Shown here: positions 5,629-8,331 of the stretch, one piece after another | Position numbering within the stretch: the stretch's first letter is position 1 | Layout: every line of letters starts with the position of its first letter | NCBI GenBank assembly: GCA_009698975.1 | Contig: WLPB01000036.1 | Coordinates: 1-8,331, forward strand | Source of the DNA: Actinomycetota bacterium | GTDB lineage: Bacteria; Actinomycetota; Actinomycetes; Nanopelagicales; Nanopelagicaceae | Length of the DNA: 8,331 nucleotides | Direction of reading: 5' to 3' | Position numbers and translations under genes: made by a program | Notes under the pieces: generated by a model | The model's database searches: none | What the model was told of the DNA's origin: nothing | The model's input: the letters and a program-made list of their open reading frames with translations, nothing else

Positions 5629-8240
5629 GAATTCATTACCTCTCTATTCAGGGTTTTGGCCCTTTTAAAGATAAACAAGAGATTGATTTCGATGCGCTCA
5701 GCCGAGACAAAATCTTCATGCTTGAAGGGCCTACTGGTGCTGGAAAGAGCTCCATTATCGATGCAATTGTCTTTGCCCTATACGGAGTCACTGCACATGA
5801 AGCAGCAACGAAGTCTGGGCCTGCCGGCCAGCGAGTGAGAAGTGACTACTGCGAAGCAGGTGATGAAACCAAAGTAACGATTGATTTCACGACCGGAGGT
5901 GCGCGATACAAAGTCACACGGACTGCAGCATATGACGCACCAAAAAAGAGTGGCGAAGGAACAACTCCGGTCAACGCCAAAGCAATTCTAGAATTTATAG
6001 ATCCACCTCACGAAGCTATTCACCAAGTCCGCGAAGTAAATTTACGAATCAAGGAAGAGCTCAAACTCGATAACGAGCAGTTCTCACAGATGGTTGTGCT
6101 CCCCCAAGGCGACTTTGCTTCTTTCTTGCATGCATCTACCGAAAAGCGTCGAGAAGTACTGGAAAGGATTTTTGAGACATACTTCTACGAAAAAATTAAG
6201 AATCAACTAGATAGCAAAGCTAAGGAATTCCAACTCCTTATTGCCGAACAAGCAAAAGAGATTAATCACCATGCGCGAAATCTCCAGAAGGAGTGGGATG
6301 AGTCGAAAGGTGAATACGATTTCAGCAAGTTAGAGCAAGTACTTCTGGATAAAAACGAAAGCAGAGAGACTCAAGTGGCCGAACTAGGCCAAGCGCTAGA
6401 ACTTCTGAAGCCAGCGAGTGACACTCAGCTAAAGGAGCGGGCTAGTCTCGAGAAGACCCTTACTCCCTTAAAAGCAAAACTTGCATTACTCGAAGATTCT
6501 CAAGAAAAGATTGAAAAGAAATCAGAACTCACCGAAGAACTCGCCCGGCTGAACCTCAAGAGCAAAGAGATTCTCAAGGCGGAGTCAGAAGTTGCTATTA
6601 AACAGAAAGCTTCTGGACTTCAAACCTTGCTCGATGTTCGAGATTCTGCTCAAGAAACCATGGATGATTCAATCGGCGAGATCGATGAAGAGTATGTCGA
6701 CCTAACCGCAGCTCAAGTCCGTCTCCGAATTAAAGAACTTAATCAGCAAGTACCTGCACTAGCTAAGCAAGTAGATGCAGCCGAAAAGGCAGAGCAAGAG
6801 CTCGAGGAACTCGATGATGAGATCGATAGCGCCGCAGAAATTGAAGAGAAGATAAAGTCACTACCTTCGCTCAAAATCAAAATTGCAGCGTCCAATAAGA
6901 AGTTAGAAACTGCCAAGACAAAGGTGAAGAACTACCGCGCCCTAGAGCGCGAGAGCTACATAATTCAAGCGGCGAAGAAGTTAAAGAAAGGTCAGCCGTG
7001 TCCAGTGTGTGGATCAGCTGAGCATCCTAAGCCAGTAAAAACCGCGGGGAGTTTCGATGCGCGCGAGCTCGAAAGATTCGAAGAGATTGTTGAATTGCTT
7101 GACCTTGAACTCAATGAGCTGAATTACGAACTCAAAGATGCGACTGCTGCATCGAAGAAGAAATTCAAGCCTTCTGCCATTCTCAAGAAGTTGAAGAAGA
7201 CCCTGGAGAAGACTGCTTCAGAGAGCCAGGATGTCGAGGATGAATATAGCCGGGCACAAATAGAGCTCGAAGATCTCAACGAACAGTTGCAGCACTTCAT
7301 TGATTTCGAGAGCGCTGAGAAATCGCATAAAACAGCGGAAGGTAAGTTGTTGGCCGAGATGAAGAGGCTGAAGATAAAGAATGAAGATGAATTGCTTGAA
7401 ATTCTCGCCTTCGATGAAGATGCAGTAATCCGTGAGATCGCAGCACATAACGATCGTGTCAAAGAGATAACAGCCTTGCTTGCTCAGCCCGACTACAAGA
7501 AGCTCCCCGATTCAGATGAAGTTGCTGAAAAGATCGAAACTCTGACCGAAGAGGTAAAGAAACTTGAAGCAGATCTGGCTCACATCAATAATCTCCTTGC
7601 TGTCGTCGAGCGAATCCAAGAAAGCCTAGATCGCGCCCAGCTCGGAATCATTGCCGCACTTGATGCGACGACCGAGTTAAGAGTTACTGGTGACCCTTAC
7701 CTGAGATTACAAGGACTCGTCGAAGGCAAGAACTCCGCAGGTTTAAGTCTTACCAACTTTGTTTTGCAAGAACGACTCGAAATGATTCTTGAGTTCGCAA
7801 GTCGCCATCTGCGCCGAATGAGTAACGGTAAGTACGAATTCAGATTGCATGAAGATAGACAAGGTAGAACCCAAAGAGCGGGCCTTGGAATAACAATTAT
7901 GGATTACTTCGCTGGGAAAGAACGCCCTGCCGAGACGCTATCTGGCGGCGAGACCTTCTACGCATCGCTTGCACTCGCCCTAGGTTTGGTAGAAGTAGTT
8001 AAAGGCGATAACGGCGGTATCGAACTAGGAACTCTCTTTATCGACGAAGGATTTGGCTCGCTCTCTGATGACACGCTCGAGGAGGTCTTAGATGTCCTCG
8101 AAGATCTTCGAGAAGAACGAGTTATTGGAATCATCAGCCATGTCGAGGGCATGAAGAGCCAAATCCCAATTCGACTTGAAGTAAGGCCAACTGATCAAGG
8201 TCCAAGTGTTGTAAAGATGGCTATCGCCGACATTGGCTAG
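5625..8240 (+). CDS. sbcC: SbcC, Rad50-like ATPase subunit of the SbcCD nuclease
   Basis: SbcC is the SMC-like ATPase that clamps DNA and controls SbcD. From GTG 5625 the protein has 871 residues, slightly short of the E. coli protein but normal for the family. The N-lobe holds Walker A, GPTGAGKSS (35-43), and the Q-loop region MVVLPQGDFASFL (156-168). Long Glu/Lys-rich coiled coils run from about 185 to 445 and from about 475 to 695. They are joined by the zinc hook CPVC (C459, C462), through which two molecules dimerise. The C-lobe has the signature LSGGE (772-776), Walker B LFIDE (D807, E808), the D-loop GSLSD (811-815) and the H-loop histidine H839. All the catalytic elements are present, so the enzyme should be active. 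It overlaps sbcD by 4 bases (GTGA). Stop TAG 8238-8240. No terminator hairpin follows. Confidence 0.97.
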   Translation: MRIHYLSIQGFGPFKDKQEIDFDALSRDKIFMLEGPTGAGKSSIIDAIVFALYGVTAHEAATKSGPAGQRVRSDYCEAGDETKVTIDFTTGGARYKVTRTAAYDAPKKSGEGTTPVNAKAILEFIDPPHEAIHQVREVNLRIKEELKLDNEQFSQMVVLPQGDFASFLHASTEKRREVLERIFETYFYEKIKNQLDSKAKEFQLLIAEQAKEINHHARNLQKEWDESKGEYDFSKLEQVLLDKNESRETQVAELGQALELLKPASDTQLKERASLEKTLTPLKAKLALLEDSQEKIEKKSELTEELARLNLKSKEILKAESEVAIKQKASGLQTLLDVRDSAQETMDDSIGEIDEEYVDLTAAQVRLRIKELNQQVPALAKQVDAAEKAEQELEELDDEIDSAAEIEEKIKSLPSLKIKIAASNKKLETAKTKVKNYRALERESYIIQAAKKLKKGQPCPVCGSAEHPKPVKTAGSFDARELERFEEIVELLDLELNELNYELKDATAASKKKFKPSAILKKLKKTLEKTASESQDVEDEYSRAQIELEDLNEQLQHFIDFESAEKSHKTAEGKLLAEMKRLKIKNEDELLEILAFDEDAVIREIAAHNDRVKEITALLAQPDYKKLPDSDEVAEKIETLTEEVKKLEADLAHINNLLAVVERIQESLDRAQLGIIAALDATTELRVTGDPYLRLQGLVEGKNSAGLSLTNFVLQERLEMILEFASRHLRRMSNGKYEFRLHEDRQGRTQRAGLGITIMDYFAGKERPAETLSGGETFYASLALALGLVEVVKGDNGGIELGTLFIDEGFGSLSDDTLEEVLDVLEDLREERVIGIISHVEGMKSQIPIRLEVRPTDQGPSVVKMAIADIG

Positions 8241-8241
8241 G

Positions 8242-8247
8242 TATATT
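8242..8247 (+). promoter_or_regulatory. Possible -10 element upstream of the right-edge gene
   Basis: TATATT lies 37 bases before ATG 8285 in the short gap after sbcC and fits TAnnnT. No good -35 is visible, so the gene may instead be read through from sbcDC. Confidence 0.25.
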
Positions 8248-8284
8248 TCACAACTGCAATAGAGAAACTGGAATCGGAGCAACC

Positions 8285-8331
8285 ATGGAGTCACAAGAGA
8301 ATCTCTTCGATGCCGGGATGTTGCTCTATGA
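8285..8331 (+). CDS. Start of an unidentified gene, cut by the right edge
   Basis: ATG 8285 is preceded by GGAG (8276-8279) at a 5-base spacing and opens a frame of 15 codons to the edge (MESQENLFDAGMLLY). It lies 44 bases after sbcC on the same strand and could belong to the same transcript. Too little is present to name a family. Confidence 0.55.
   Translation, partial: MESQENLFDAGMLLY

Overview
The window holds two divergent gene blocks separated by a 426-base region with an unusual structure. Base composition is moderate (by eye somewhat under 50% GC), intergenic gaps are short, one start appears leaderless, and the SbcCD proteins look actinobacterial. This suggests a streamlined actinobacterium, for example a freshwater Nanopelagicales-type lineage. 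That assignment is an inference from style, not from a marker gene.

Left block, minus strand: a 940-residue protein that I do not recognise (1165-3987) is followed, with an 8-base overlap, by a second large unrecognised protein that runs off the left edge (1-1172). The first has a mixed N-terminal domain and a long helical, HEAT/ARM-like C-terminal half. The second carries an LTIGLSGWTSNDW block that resembles large SWIM zinc-finger proteins, but this is a weak resemblance and any zinc finger would lie outside the window. The two look translationally coupled and probably form an operon.

Centre, 3988-4413: a ~239-base element (4011-4249) is bounded by near-perfect 20-base inverted ends. Inside are a perfect 22-bp inverted repeat, several small hairpins and a third partial copy of the 22-bp motif, which allows a competing fold. 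On the minus strand a promoter-like TTGACG-18-TAGGGT (4287-4258) places the expected RNA start at the outer edge of the element. The closing helix is followed directly by a run of eight T. Just after that run come the strong Shine-Dalgarno and ATG of the 940-residue protein. The simplest reading is a structured RNA of about 250 nt, either a free small RNA or a leader/attenuator controlling the two-gene operon. A MITE-like repeat is the main alternative. I recognise no known RNA family here.

Right block, plus strand: sbcD (4414-5628) and sbcC (5625-8240) overlap by 4 bases. They encode the Mre11/Rad50-type SbcCD nuclease, which opens DNA hairpins and processes blocked ends; all expected catalytic motifs are visible. 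sbcD starts with GTG, has no Shine-Dalgarno and a -10-like TAAGTT at leaderless distance. After a 44-base gap the first 15 codons of another gene (8285 onward) reach the right edge.
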